This document shows, one piece after another, positions 56,617 to 64,000 of a DNA stretch of 64,000 bases (its first letter is position 1; every line of letters starts with the position of its first letter). A program made the translations under genes and the position numbers. The notes beneath the pieces were generated by a model that worked only from the letters and a program-made list of their open reading frames with translations, had not been told where the DNA came from and searched no databases. The stretch covers positions 1 to 64,000 of the forward strand of contig NZ_WHTD01000008.1 of NCBI RefSeq assembly GCF_009379765.1, written 5' to 3'. This DNA is from Actinophytocola sp. Its GTDB lineage: Bacteria > Actinomycetota > Actinomycetes > Mycobacteriales > Pseudonocardiaceae.

Positions 56617-57644
56617 GGTTCGGTTTCGGGGTCAGCCTGGTGTGCGACGACCTGGCGGCGTTCCCGGGTTGGGTACGCACGGTCGACGAGTGCGGGTTCG
56701 ACGTCATCGGTCTGACGGACTCGCCTGCCCTGTACCCGGAGACGTACATGACCGGGGTGCTGGCCGCGCAGAACACGACGCGCGTCCGGTTCGGGCCGCG
56801 GGTGACCAACCCGCTGACCCGGCACCCGATCGTGGCCGCGCAGGCCATCGGCTCGCTGGACGTGCTGTCCGGTGGCCGGGCGCTGTTCGGCATCGGCGCC
56901 GGCGACAGTGCCGCGCACACCGCGGGCGCGCGTCCCGCCCGGGTGGCCGACATCGAGGAGTACCTGCTGACCGTCCGCGGCCTGCTCCGCGGCGAGGAGG
57001 TCGTCTACAAGGGCGCGCCGCTGCGGATGTTCTCGCCGCCGCGCGACGTGCCGATCTACGTGGCGGCCGCGGGCCCGAAGATGCTGCGGATGGCCGGCCG
57101 GGTCGCCGACGGGGTGATCATCGGCACCGGCATCATCCCGGAGGTCGTCGAGCACACCCTCGGCCTGATCCGCGAGGGCGCGGAGTCCGCGGGCCGCTCA
57201 CTGTCCGATTTGGACCTGTGGTGGTTGTGCGGTGCGCGGCTGGCGGACAGCAGGGCGGAGGCGGAGGAGCGGATGCTGACCCTGTCGGCCGCGTTGGTCA
57301 ACGCGCACGGCCAGGTCACCCTGGGCGGCAAGCTGATCCCGGACGACGTGCTCGGCGAGGCGCAGTACCTGGTGGACCACTACGACTTCGACGCGCACAT
57401 CAAACACGGCGCGACGCCGAACGCGGACCTGCTGCGCTCGCTGCCCAAGCTCCGCGACCACGCGTCCCGCCGGTATGTCGTGGGCGGGACGCCCGACGAG
57501 TGCGTGGCCCAGATCCGCGAGGCGGGAGAGGCGGGGGCGAACCAGTTCTGGTGGACGGTGTCGTTCCCGGACAAGATGGAGTTCGTGCGCGCCTTCTCGG
57601 CCGAGGTGATGGCGCCGCTGCGCTCCCCGGAGCCCGTCGCCTGA
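56613..57644 (+). CDS. LLM-class flavin/F420-dependent oxidoreductase
   Basis: 343 aa, ATG overlapping the previous stop. Family motifs: 'MRFGFGVSLVCDDLAAFPGW', 'GFDVIGLTDSPALYPETYM', 'GPRVTNPLTRHPIVAAQAIG', 'LSGGRALFGIGAGDSAAHTA' and 'RMAGRVADGVIIGTGIIPEV'. This pattern is like the methylenetetrahydromethanopterin-reductase-type F420 enzymes. Second LLM protein of the island; with the dehydrogenase it forms a two-gene operon. Confidence 0.87.
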   Translation: MRFGFGVSLVCDDLAAFPGWVRTVDECGFDVIGLTDSPALYPETYMTGVLAAQNTTRVRFGPRVTNPLTRHPIVAAQAIGSLDVLSGGRALFGIGAGDSAAHTAGARPARVADIEEYLLTVRGLLRGEEVVYKGAPLRMFSPPRDVPIYVAAAGPKMLRMAGRVADGVIIGTGIIPEVVEHTLGLIREGAESAGRSLSDLDLWWLCGARLADSRAEAEERMLTLSAALVNAHGQVTLGGKLIPDDVLGEAQYLVDHYDFDAHIKHGATPNADLLRSLPKLRDHASRRYVVGGTPDECVAQIREAGEAGANQFWWTVSFPDKMEFVRAFSAEVMAPLRSPEPVA

Positions 57645-57707
57645 GCGCCGGTCCGCCGGTCCGCCGGTCCGGTTAGTTGGGTTGACCATACTCGCTAGGG
57701 TGCGCGA

Positions 57708-58226
57708 GTGGACTCGGCGATCTCGACGACAGTGGCCAGCGCGGATGTCTTGCCTGTTGATCAGTATGTGGCCGGTTTGGTGAAGAAGCGGATGGCGTCG
57801 GGGGTGTTGTTCCGCGACCGTGCGGGGCGCGTGTTGTTGGTTGAGCCCACGTACAAGCCGAACTGGGAGATCCCGGGCGGTGCGGCGGAGGTCGATGAGG
57901 CACCGTGGGCGACCGCCGCTCGTGAGGTCGTCGAGGAGTTGGGTCTGGATCACCCGGTCGGGCGGATCCTGGTCATCGACTACGTTCGGCCGCAGGATTC
58001 ACGGCCGGAGGGCGTGGTCTTCGTGTTCGACGGTGGGGTTCTCGACGGGGCCGGGCTGGTCGGGATGGTGCCGGCGAGCGGCGAGATCCGTTCGGTCGGC
58101 TTCTATCCGTTGGACGAGGCACGGACGCGGGTGAAGCCGCTGCTCGCCGACCGCCTGGCCGCTGCGCTGACCGCGGTCGACGAGGGCGTCACGGTGCTGT
58201 GCGAGCAGGGCAAGCGAATCGGCTGA
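57708..58226 (+). CDS. NUDIX hydrolase
   Basis: 172 aa. The complete Nudix box is 'GGAAEVDEAPWATAAREVVE' followed by 'ELGL' (G-x5-E-x7-R-E-V-x-E-E). Substrates are nucleoside-diphosphate derivatives; the preceding 'YKPNWEIPGG' and following 'ILVIDYV' do not fix it. No AT-rich regulon box precedes it, so the island seems to end before this gene. The 3' end overlaps the convergent acyl-CoA dehydrogenase gene by 38 bp. Confidence 0.9.
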   Translation: MDSAISTTVASADVLPVDQYVAGLVKKRMASGVLFRDRAGRVLLVEPTYKPNWEIPGGAAEVDEAPWATAAREVVEELGLDHPVGRILVIDYVRPQDSRPEGVVFVFDGGVLDGAGLVGMVPASGEIRSVGFYPLDEARTRVKPLLADRLAAALTAVDEGVTVLCEQGKRIG

Positions 58227-59445
58227 GCTCGGTTCGGACCGCAGTAGGCACGTTGCCGCTGTGGGTGCGTGGTTGCGGGACCGGGGCGGTGTCGGTGTGT
58301 CGTTTGCCGGCGGCCCGGTAGAGGTTGTCGTGGATCCCGTCGGCGTACCGCAGGCCGCTGAGGTCGCGACCGGTCTTGGCGGTCTGCGAGTCAGCGCGAA
58401 ACCCAGCCGCGCCGAGCAGTAACGCGAGTTCGGCGACGGCCTGGTGAGCGGTGTCGACGCCGTGTGCTTTGGTCGCGGCGCCCCACAGCTCGGCATCGGG
58501 GTCTCGGGTGTCGGCGAGGTTGGTGGCGATGGCCGCGCCGAGCAGCGCGGTGTTGATCTGAGCGTGCGCGCGGCCGAGGGTGACAAGTGCGGAGTCCCGA
58601 AGCCGTGGCAGGTCGCCGGCCGACTGTCGGGCGGTGAGGGTGTCGGTGACGGTGTCGAAGACCGCGGCTGCGGCGCCGAGCGCGGTGGCGGCGACCAGGG
58701 GTCGGTAGCCAGCGAAATGTTCGCGTAGCAGTGTCATTCCGTCGCCGTGGAGGATGTCCGCGGATCGCACGGGAACCTGATCGAGGTCGAGGAATCCCCA
58801 GCTCCAGCCGGCGAGCCCGGCCGGTTGGATGAGTTGTCGGTGCAGTTCGGGTCGATGGGCGTCGACGGTCGCGGCGGCGAGTCGGTCGTCGGGTGCGCGG
58901 AAGAAGACGACGAACACCGCGGCCTCGGTCAGCCTGCTGATCCAGGTCTTGCGGCCGCTGACCAGCAGCGTGTTGGTCGGGCCGGGGACCGCAGCGGTTG
59001 TCGTCGCGGCGGGGCGAGAACCGCCGTGAGCTTCGGTGATCGCGATGCCGGCGAGGTCTCCGGCGCGCAGTCGCGGCAGCCAGCATCGACGACACTCGGT
59101 GGAGCCGTGGCGGGCGATGAGCTCGCCGTGTCCGAGACCGGCCGAGTCGCGGAGGTCGATGTCTCGGTATCCACACAGGAACTGCCGGAACAGCCGGACC
59201 AGCGGAGCCAGCCTGGCAGCTCCGGTTAGGTCGACATGACCGCGGTCGGCCAGCTCGCGGCGGAGTCGCAGGAGACGTCGGCTGCGCTCGGCGCCGGGCG
59301 GCAGCTCGGGACCGACCGGGCAGGTCTCGAGGGTCGCGTCGAGGTCGTCGGCGAACTCGCGCAGCAACGACCAGGCGAATCGGCCGTTGGGGTCGAGCAG
59401 TCCTCTGAACGGGTCCAGCCATTGGGCGATGGGGTCGCTGGTCAT
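58189..59445 (-). CDS. Acyl-CoA dehydrogenase-like flavoprotein
   Basis: 418 aa from ATG 59445. 'GHGELIARHGSTECRRCWLP', 'RLRAGDLAGIAITEAHGGSR' and 'TLLVSGRKTWISRLTEAAVF' follow the acyl-CoA dehydrogenase N-terminal and middle domains ('AxTEpxxGSD', 'xGxKxWIS'). The C-terminal helical part ('LRDSALVTLGRAHAQINTAL') is present. The usual catalytic Glu is not clearly seen, so it could be a biosynthetic variant. Last gene of a two-gene operon with the acyltransferase. Confidence 0.78.
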   Translation of the reverse strand: MTSDPIAQWLDPFRGLLDPNGRFAWSLLREFADDLDATLETCPVGPELPPGAERSRRLLRLRRELADRGHVDLTGAARLAPLVRLFRQFLCGYRDIDLRDSAGLGHGELIARHGSTECRRCWLPRLRAGDLAGIAITEAHGGSRPAATTTAAVPGPTNTLLVSGRKTWISRLTEAAVFVVFFRAPDDRLAAATVDAHRPELHRQLIQPAGLAGWSWGFLDLDQVPVRSADILHGDGMTLLREHFAGYRPLVAATALGAAAAVFDTVTDTLTARQSAGDLPRLRDSALVTLGRAHAQINTALLGAAIATNLADTRDPDAELWGAATKAHGVDTAHQAVAELALLLGAAGFRADSQTAKTGRDLSGLRYADGIHDNLYRAAGKRHTDTAPVPQPRTHSGNVPTAVRTELSRFACPARTAP

Positions 59446-60230
59446 GACCGGTCCTGCACGCGGGCGGGGTGGCCGAACGCGATCGCCCCGGCGGGGACGT
59501 CCCGGGTGACGAGGGACGCGGCGCCCACCAGCGCGTACTCGCCGATCGTCACACCGGCCAGCACAGTCGTGCCGGAGCCGACCTTGGCGCCGGTCTCGAA
59601 CCGGGGCGCTGTCAGCCGCGGCTCGGAGTTGGGGTCCCGCCAGGTGAGGGTCTTGTCGTTGATCGTGCGGATGCCCGCGCCGAGGAAGACCCGGTCGGCG
59701 ATGACCGTGGCGCTGGTGATGTGGGAGCCGGGTGAGCAACGGACGTCGCGGCCGATACGGGTCTCACGCTCGATGGTCAGGTGGTGGCCGAGCTGGGTCT
59801 CCGTGCCGACCGCGATGTCGGTGCGCAGCAGGCTGTGGTGCCCGACGACCGTGTTCACGCCGAGCCGGACGCCGGCGTAGACGACGGCACCGGACCGGAC
59901 GACCGCCCCGGCACCGACCACGGTGCCGCCACCGAGCCCTGGGCGGATCCGTCCGACGGCGTAGCCTAGCTCGGGTTTGCCGACCACCGTGTGTTCCTCG
60001 ACCCGTGCTTGCTCGCCAATAAGCGTTCCGCCGTGCACGACCGCGAACGGCCCGATCTCGGCACCGGCACGCACGATGACTGCGAGCGGAGTGCCGAGCG
60101 CATCAGCGGGGACGAAAAGGGCAAACCTGCTGATGACGGCACCAGTCTCCGCGTGGAGCAGTCCGGCGGCGTCGAGCTCGATGGCGGACATGTCGTGAGT
60201 GCTGGTGCTTGAAGCGGTGGGGGTCTGCAT
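59442..60230 (-). CDS. Left-handed beta-helix (hexapeptide-repeat) acyltransferase
   Basis: 262 aa from ATG 60230 (GGGAGG upstream). Repeated [LIV]-G-x4 hexapeptides run through the protein: 'IGPFAVVHGGTLIGEQARV', 'VVGAGAVVRSGAVVYAGVRL' and 'VGSGTTVLAGVTIGEYALVG'. It ends with the typical 'GAASLVTRDVPAGAIAFGHP'. O- or N-acyltransferase of the LbH class. The start of the acyl-CoA dehydrogenase gene overlaps its stop (ATGA), so acyl supply and transfer may be linked. Divergent from the XRE regulator gene. Confidence 0.88.
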   Translation of the reverse strand: MQTPTASSTSTHDMSAIELDAAGLLHAETGAVISRFALFVPADALGTPLAVIVRAGAEIGPFAVVHGGTLIGEQARVEEHTVVGKPELGYAVGRIRPGLGGGTVVGAGAVVRSGAVVYAGVRLGVNTVVGHHSLLRTDIAVGTETQLGHHLTIERETRIGRDVRCSPGSHITSATVIADRVFLGAGIRTINDKTLTWRDPNSEPRLTAPRFETGAKVGSGTTVLAGVTIGEYALVGAASLVTRDVPAGAIAFGHPARVQDRS

Positions 60231-60335
60231 GTCGTTCCTCCCGCCGCGGCGGGGATGATGACCCCGCCCGCGGTACTTCGAGGACACTCGCGAGACAGGG
60301 TCGCTGACCAGCATCTTTGCAACGGTCGCGAACTA

Positions 60336-60354
60336 GTTTGCACGGCATGCAAAC
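60336..60354. promoter_or_regulatory. Inverted repeat in the acyltransferase / XRE divergent promoter
   Basis: GTTTGCA-CGGCA-TGCAAAC, a 7-bp inverted repeat with 5-bp spacer. A further TTTGCA half-site lies 22 bp upstream (60317). Placed between divergent genes, it is the likely operator of the XRE protein encoded next to it. Confidence 0.55.
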
Positions 60355-60412
60355 GCTCTGGTACATGCTGTAACCGGACGGGTAAACTTGCAGATCGGAC
60401 TCAACAAGGGAT

Positions 60413-61795
60413 ATGTCGATGGACCCCGATCCCGAGATCCGGATGAACGCAACGGTCCGCACAGCGCTCGTGACCGGCGATGTCGGCCAGATCGTGCGCG
60501 CCGTGCGTAATGCCAACAACCTCACGCTCAAGGACCTCGCCGACCGATGCGGCTACTCGATCGCGTCCGTGTCTCGGATGGAACGTGGAAAGCAACCGAT
60601 GCGCGACGTCACCATGCTGCGCCGGTTCGCCGAAGCTCTGCGGATCCCCCCGACACTCCTCGGGCTTGCCGACACTCCGTCGCGGTCCGTGCCGTTCCCC
60701 CCACGCGCCGCTAGGGTCAGATCCATTCTGGCGCTGGACGAGGGGACGGACCCGATGCGTCGTCGAACGCTGCTGGCTGGGCTGACTGGCCTCGCTGGCG
60801 CGGCCGTCCTGAACGCCGAGGCCCGGGCCTCCGCCGGCATCGAGCCGATCAAGGCCCTCGAGAACACCCTGCTGAACCCATCCACGCCCACAGGCGTCCC
60901 GACCACTCTCACCCAGCTACGGCAGTACGCCGCATGCGCCCGGTCGGTCTTCCAGCACGGCCATTACCTCGACGCTGTCGGCCACATGCCCGCCCTGCTC
61001 GCCGCTGCGGCAGCGACCCGCGCGGACGTGGCCGGCGACGAGGACACCGCCGCAGCTGACGGTCAGCTCGCCGAGGTCTACTCACTGGCCACCCAGCTTC
61101 TCGTCAAGCTCGGCCACGACCACCTCGCCTGGGTCGCCGCTGACAGGGCCCTGCAAGCCGCCTACTCCAGCGGCGAGGTCCTCACCATGGCCACTGCCCG
61201 CCGAACCCAAGGCGTGGTGCTCCGCCGCGCCGGGCAGGCCGACACGGCGCAGCAATTCATGGTCGACACCGCCGCGGCCCTGCAACCGGGCCTGCACCAG
61301 GGCCCGGAGCACCTGTCCGTGTATGGGTCTTTGCTGGCCACCGCCGCGTACACAGCAGCCGTCGACGGCAACGGCGCCAACGCGAACGCCCTCATCAACG
61401 AGGCGTTGAACACCGCTGACCGCTTCGCCTCCGACGCAAACCACCGGTACACCGCTTTCGGCCCCACCGGTGTCCGGCTCTATCAGATCACCATCGCCCG
61501 AGTCCTCGGCGACCCCGGCACCGCGATCGACGTCGCCCGCCAGGTCAACCCAGCAACGATCCCCGTCGCTGAACGCCGCGCCCGCTACTGGTCCGACGTC
61601 GCGAGATCCTTCGACCAGTGGAACAAGCCGGCACACACCTACCGAGCACTCCTCGCGGCGGAACGCGCCGCCCCCGACGAGGTGCGCCACCGCAAGCCAG
61701 TCCAACAGATCACCACCAACCTGCTAACCCACCCGAAAGCGCGCACACTCCCCGGCCTGCACAAGTTCGCCCGCCGGGTCGGCATAGCAGGTTGA
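60413..61795 (+). CDS. XRE-family regulator with C-terminal TPR-like region
   Basis: 460 aa. The helix-turn-helix is near the N-terminus: 'IVRAVRNANNLTLKDLADRC', then 'SIASVSRMERGKQPMRDV'. A linker carries 'RRRTLLAGLTGLAGAAVL', resembling a Tat-like stretch often seen as a relic in these actinobacterial regulators. The C-terminal ~300 residues are helical, TPR-like. Such proteins regulate development or secondary metabolism in actinomycetes. Probably controls the acyltransferase/dehydrogenase operon via the palindrome between them. Confidence 0.82.
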   Translation: MSMDPDPEIRMNATVRTALVTGDVGQIVRAVRNANNLTLKDLADRCGYSIASVSRMERGKQPMRDVTMLRRFAEALRIPPTLLGLADTPSRSVPFPPRAARVRSILALDEGTDPMRRRTLLAGLTGLAGAAVLNAEARASAGIEPIKALENTLLNPSTPTGVPTTLTQLRQYAACARSVFQHGHYLDAVGHMPALLAAAAATRADVAGDEDTAAADGQLAEVYSLATQLLVKLGHDHLAWVAADRALQAAYSSGEVLTMATARRTQGVVLRRAGQADTAQQFMVDTAAALQPGLHQGPEHLSVYGSLLATAAYTAAVDGNGANANALINEALNTADRFASDANHRYTAFGPTGVRLYQITIARVLGDPGTAIDVARQVNPATIPVAERRARYWSDVARSFDQWNKPAHTYRALLAAERAAPDEVRHRKPVQQITTNLLTHPKARTLPGLHKFARRVGIAG

Positions 61796-61924
61796 CGGAC
61801 AGCGCACATCGGGTCGCGGTGAAGTCGAGCGGGACCGGGCACGCGCCTCGGCCGACCACCAGACCCGGATTCCCTCTGACCCCAGCGATGCTGGGAGGAC
61901 GCCGTCACCACGTCCTGCTGTAGC

Positions 61925-62190
61925 CACCGCACATCGCCGTCCGGCATGCGGTGGCGGGTGAGGAAGGCAAGCCAGCGGTCGTGGTTGAAGATCAGCTTGG
62001 GGCATCCTGGTTCTTGCTGTCTCGGAGCCCGACGGCGGTGGGGCCGAAGGCCCACTGCCTGCTGTCCTGCGCAGTGCCGCCTCGTCGAGAATGAACCAGA
62101 ACCGTTGGTCGAGGTTGTCGAGGATCCTCTGCTGGGTGAGCCGTGCCGCTGTGTACCGGTCAATCTGATTCCGGCTGACGCGATCTCGGC
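61925..62190 (-). pseudogene. Remnant of a DUF5753 regulator joined to a DUF397 gene
   Basis: Minus-strand frames show 'AARLTQQRILDNLDQ' and 'FILDEAALRRTAG', which look like the DUF5753 domain of Scr1-type XRE regulators ('VLDEAALRR'). Directly after, in other frames, come 'AFGPTAVGLRDSKNQDAP' and 'KLIFNHDRWLAFL', the DUF397 pattern ('VRDSK...', 'W.AFL'). The two families are typically neighbours in actinobacteria; here both are truncated and frameshifted. No intact product. The flanking ~230 bp (61796-61924, 62191-62298) show nothing further. Confidence 0.55.
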
Positions 62191-62298
62191 CTGTGGACAG
62201 GGATGGCTCGGACCCACTGTCCACAGGCCGGACCGGTCACGAGCCGAAACCGTCGGTGCCGCCGGTAGAGTTGATACCGGGGGCCCGGAGGCCAAGCC

Positions 62299-63618
62299 CT
62301 ACCCGGTCGCGGCGACCACTGCGTCCACAATGGACTCGTCAGCGCTCTCGGGCACCGCGAGCAGGTCCAGCAGGCACGCCCCGCCGGCCACGCGGCCCAC
62401 CACCGGCCGCGTGCCCAGGCGCAGCCGTTCCACGTAGGACTCCGGCAGCCGCACCGCCGCGCTCTCCAGGGTCACCCCCGGCGCCCCGCCGCCACCGACC
62501 GTTGCCGGGCTCGTCGTTGCCACCGCGTCGATTCCGCGGTCCCGCAGGGAGCTCGCGATCCGGTCGGCGCGGGCCAGCAGGTCCTCCTGCCTCGCCTCCA
62601 GCGCCCGCGCGGTCGGCGTCGGCGGCACGCGCAAGGTCGCCTCCAGCGCGGCCAGGGTCAGCTTCCCCACCCGCAACGCCCGCGCCATCGGGTGCCGCCG
62701 CAGGCGGTGCACCAGGTCCGCCCGGCCCAGGATCAACCCGCACTGCGGGCCACCCAGCAGCTTGTCCCCACTTGCGATCACCAGGTCGGCACCCGCCCGC
62801 AGCGCCGAAGCGGCATCCGGCTCCGCCGGCAGCAACGGGTGCGGCGTGAGCAGGCCCGAGCCGACGTCGGCCACGACGGGGACACCCAGCGTCGCCAGCT
62901 CCGCGACCGGAACGTCCGCCGTGAAGCCCGTGACCACGAAGTTCGACGGGTGCACCTTCAGCACGAACCCCGTCGACTCCCCGACGGCGGCCGTGTAGTC
63001 GGCGAGGGCGGTGCGGTTGGTCGTGCCAACCTCGCGCAGCGTCGCGCCGGTGCTCGTCAGCAGGTCCGGCAGGCGGAAGCCGTCGCCGATCTCCACCAGC
63101 TCGCCGCGGCTGACCACGATCTCTCGGCCCATCGCGAGCGCGGTCGCCGCCAGGACCAGCGCCGCCGCGCCGTTGTTGACCACGTGCACGGCCTCGGCGT
63201 CGGGCACCGCCGCGGCCAGCGCCGCCAGCATCCCCAGGCCACGGCCCGACCGGCGCCCGGTGGCGAGGTCCAGCTCGACGTCGGTGGGCCCGGCGGCCGC
63301 CACGACGGCCTCGGTCGCCGCGGCGGACAGCGGAGCCCGGCCCAGGTTGGTGTGCAGCAGGACCCCGGTGGCGTTCACGACCGGCCCGAGCGACGCACCA
63401 CGCACCGGCAGCGCCGCCACCGCCTCGTCGGCGACCGCCGACTGGTCGATCTCGCCCGCGCGTGCCCTGCCCTGCGCCGCCACGACCGCCTGCTTCACCG
63501 CGGGCCGGCCCACCCGCCCGGCCGCCTCGACCAACCGCGGATCGGCCAGCACCTCGTCGGTCCGCGGCACGAGGCGCCGTCTGTCCACAGAGGAAGCCGT
63601 CTGACCAGGCGTGTTCAC
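62299..63618 (-). CDS. selA: L-seryl-tRNA(Sec) selenium transferase
   Basis: 439 aa. PLP enzyme that converts Ser-tRNA(Sec) to Sec-tRNA(Sec) with selenophosphate. Motifs: 'VNATGVLLHTNLGRAPLS', 'VHVVNNGAAALVLAATAL', 'VVSRGELVEIGDGFRLPDLL', 'LREVGTTNRTALADYTAAVG' and the PLP-lysine segment 'DLVIASGDKLLGGPQCGLIL'. The start overlaps no other gene; upstream is a repeat array. It lies 51 kb from selD/selC/selB, on the far side of the selenoprotein genes. Confidence 0.96.
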   Translation of the reverse strand: MNTPGQTASSVDRRRLVPRTDEVLADPRLVEAAGRVGRPAVKQAVVAAQGRARAGEIDQSAVADEAVAALPVRGASLGPVVNATGVLLHTNLGRAPLSAAATEAVVAAAGPTDVELDLATGRRSGRGLGMLAALAAAVPDAEAVHVVNNGAAALVLAATALAMGREIVVSRGELVEIGDGFRLPDLLTSTGATLREVGTTNRTALADYTAAVGESTGFVLKVHPSNFVVTGFTADVPVAELATLGVPVVADVGSGLLTPHPLLPAEPDAASALRAGADLVIASGDKLLGGPQCGLILGRADLVHRLRRHPMARALRVGKLTLAALEATLRVPPTPTARALEARQEDLLARADRIASSLRDRGIDAVATTSPATVGGGGAPGVTLESAAVRLPESYVERLRLGTRPVVGRVAGGACLLDLLAVPESADESIVDAVVAATG

Positions 63619-63654
63619 CCCGCCAGCCTACCGCCGCGCACATGCACCGCAGCC

Positions 63655-63762
63655 TCCACGCCCGCGAGTCCAACGCTCCGGACCCGCGAGTTCGACGTTT
63701 GGGGCTGTGGGTGGGGTCGTGAGTGTTGGACTCGCGGGTCGTGAACGTTGGACTCGCGGGAT
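63655..63762. repeat. 22-bp-period repeat array, both orientations
   Basis: CCCGCGAGTCCAACG and ACCCGCGAGTTCGACG lie 22 bp apart. After a GTGGG-rich spacer, TTGGACTCGCGGG occurs twice in reverse orientation, also 22 bp apart. The two halves can form a large hairpin. It is upstream of selA (divergent side) and resembles the array behind selB. Confidence 0.72.
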
Positions 63763-64000
63763 TCCTGGGCGAATTTTCGGAGTAACGGCAATACGGCAAA
63801 TGGCGGCTCGGTCACCCGGATGCCGTCCTTCGGTATCACCCCGCGTATTACCGGAGGATCACGGGTCCGCCGGGTGGTGGATTGCCGTACCAGGTCGCCT
63901 GCGGAATTCTGTTCCGACCATCCGGGACGACATCGGCATGCGGCCCACGCCGAATTCCCGGACGGGCGCGCACCCATCCGGCGAAAGGAAGTCCCGGATG
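63763..64000 (+). other. Upstream region and possible start of a gene leaving the window
   Basis: No ORF that I trust lies in this stretch. The last bases, GAAAGGAAGTCCCGGATG, put an ATG (63998-64000) 8 nt after AAGGAAG, so a plus-strand gene may begin exactly at the window edge. Nothing can be said about its product. Confidence 0.3.

Overview
This window looks like a chromosomal segment of a high-GC, filamentous-type actinomycete, plausibly Pseudonocardiaceae-like. That assignment is an inference. It rests on the very high GC content, many GTG starts, a mycothiol-type maleylpyruvate isomerase homologue, F420/flavin LLM oxidoreductases, and a decayed DUF5753/DUF397 pair.

The outstanding feature is a selenocysteine (Sec) island. 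selD, a tRNA-Sec with anticodon TCA, and selB lie at 8.1-11.0 kb, and selA lies at 62.3-63.6 kb. Between them are four genes that only make sense if an in-frame TGA is read as Sec within the motif U-G-S-C (genes at 12.6, 18.9, 28.7 and 50.1 kb). Each TGA is followed after about 11-12 nt by a stem-loop suitable as a bacterial SECIS. Six copies of a second, uncharacterised family ('UGSC-partner') accompany them. Three stand alone and intact, one is interrupted by an ochre codon, one is fused behind a Sec-containing UGSC domain, and one is fused behind a UGSC-like domain in which U-G-S-C has become W-G-V-S. I recall 'UGSC family (seleno)protein' as an annotation name in public genomes. I know of no established function for it or for the partner family.

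Layout: 0-6.3 kb is mostly housekeeping or decayed genes (TetR, polysaccharide deacetylase, truncated kinase and ABC-2 remnants, gnd, ureohydrolase). From 6.3 to 57.6 kb, almost every transcription unit concerns either Sec/redox (thioredoxin reductase, NifU-like, OsmC, Sec genes) or uptake and CoA-linked catabolism. The catabolic set includes four class III CoA-transferase/racemase proteins, hotdog hydratases, an enoyl-CoA hydratase, PrpD, an isopropylmalate-dehydrogenase-like enzyme, LLM oxidoreductases, an alpha-hydroxyacid oxidase, an amidohydrolase and a dipeptidase. Transport is represented by three sulfonate/nitrate-type ABC systems and one dipeptide-type ABC system split over two loci. 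From 57.7 to 61.8 kb there is a separate small cluster (NUDIX, acyl-CoA dehydrogenase, acyltransferase, XRE regulator), followed by selA.

Unusually AT-rich, often palindromic boxes lie upstream of nearly all island transcription units. The only intact DNA-binding regulator encoded inside the island is one GntR/FCD protein (43.3 kb). I infer that it controls the island as a regulon. My working model is that a substrate is imported, activated as a CoA thioester and degraded, with the UGSC selenoproteins plus partner proteins doing an undescribed redox or lyase step in several parallel paralogous units.

Several small repeats shape the region. CTAG-bounded MITE-like elements often provide the TAG stop codon of the adjacent gene, and an IS481-type transposase remnant lies beside two of them. 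Arrays of a 22-bp-period repeat (core ACTCGCGGGTC) sit at gene ends, and there are local tandem duplications. Decay is visible in a nonsense-split partner gene, a frameshifted solute-binding protein and several IS remnants.
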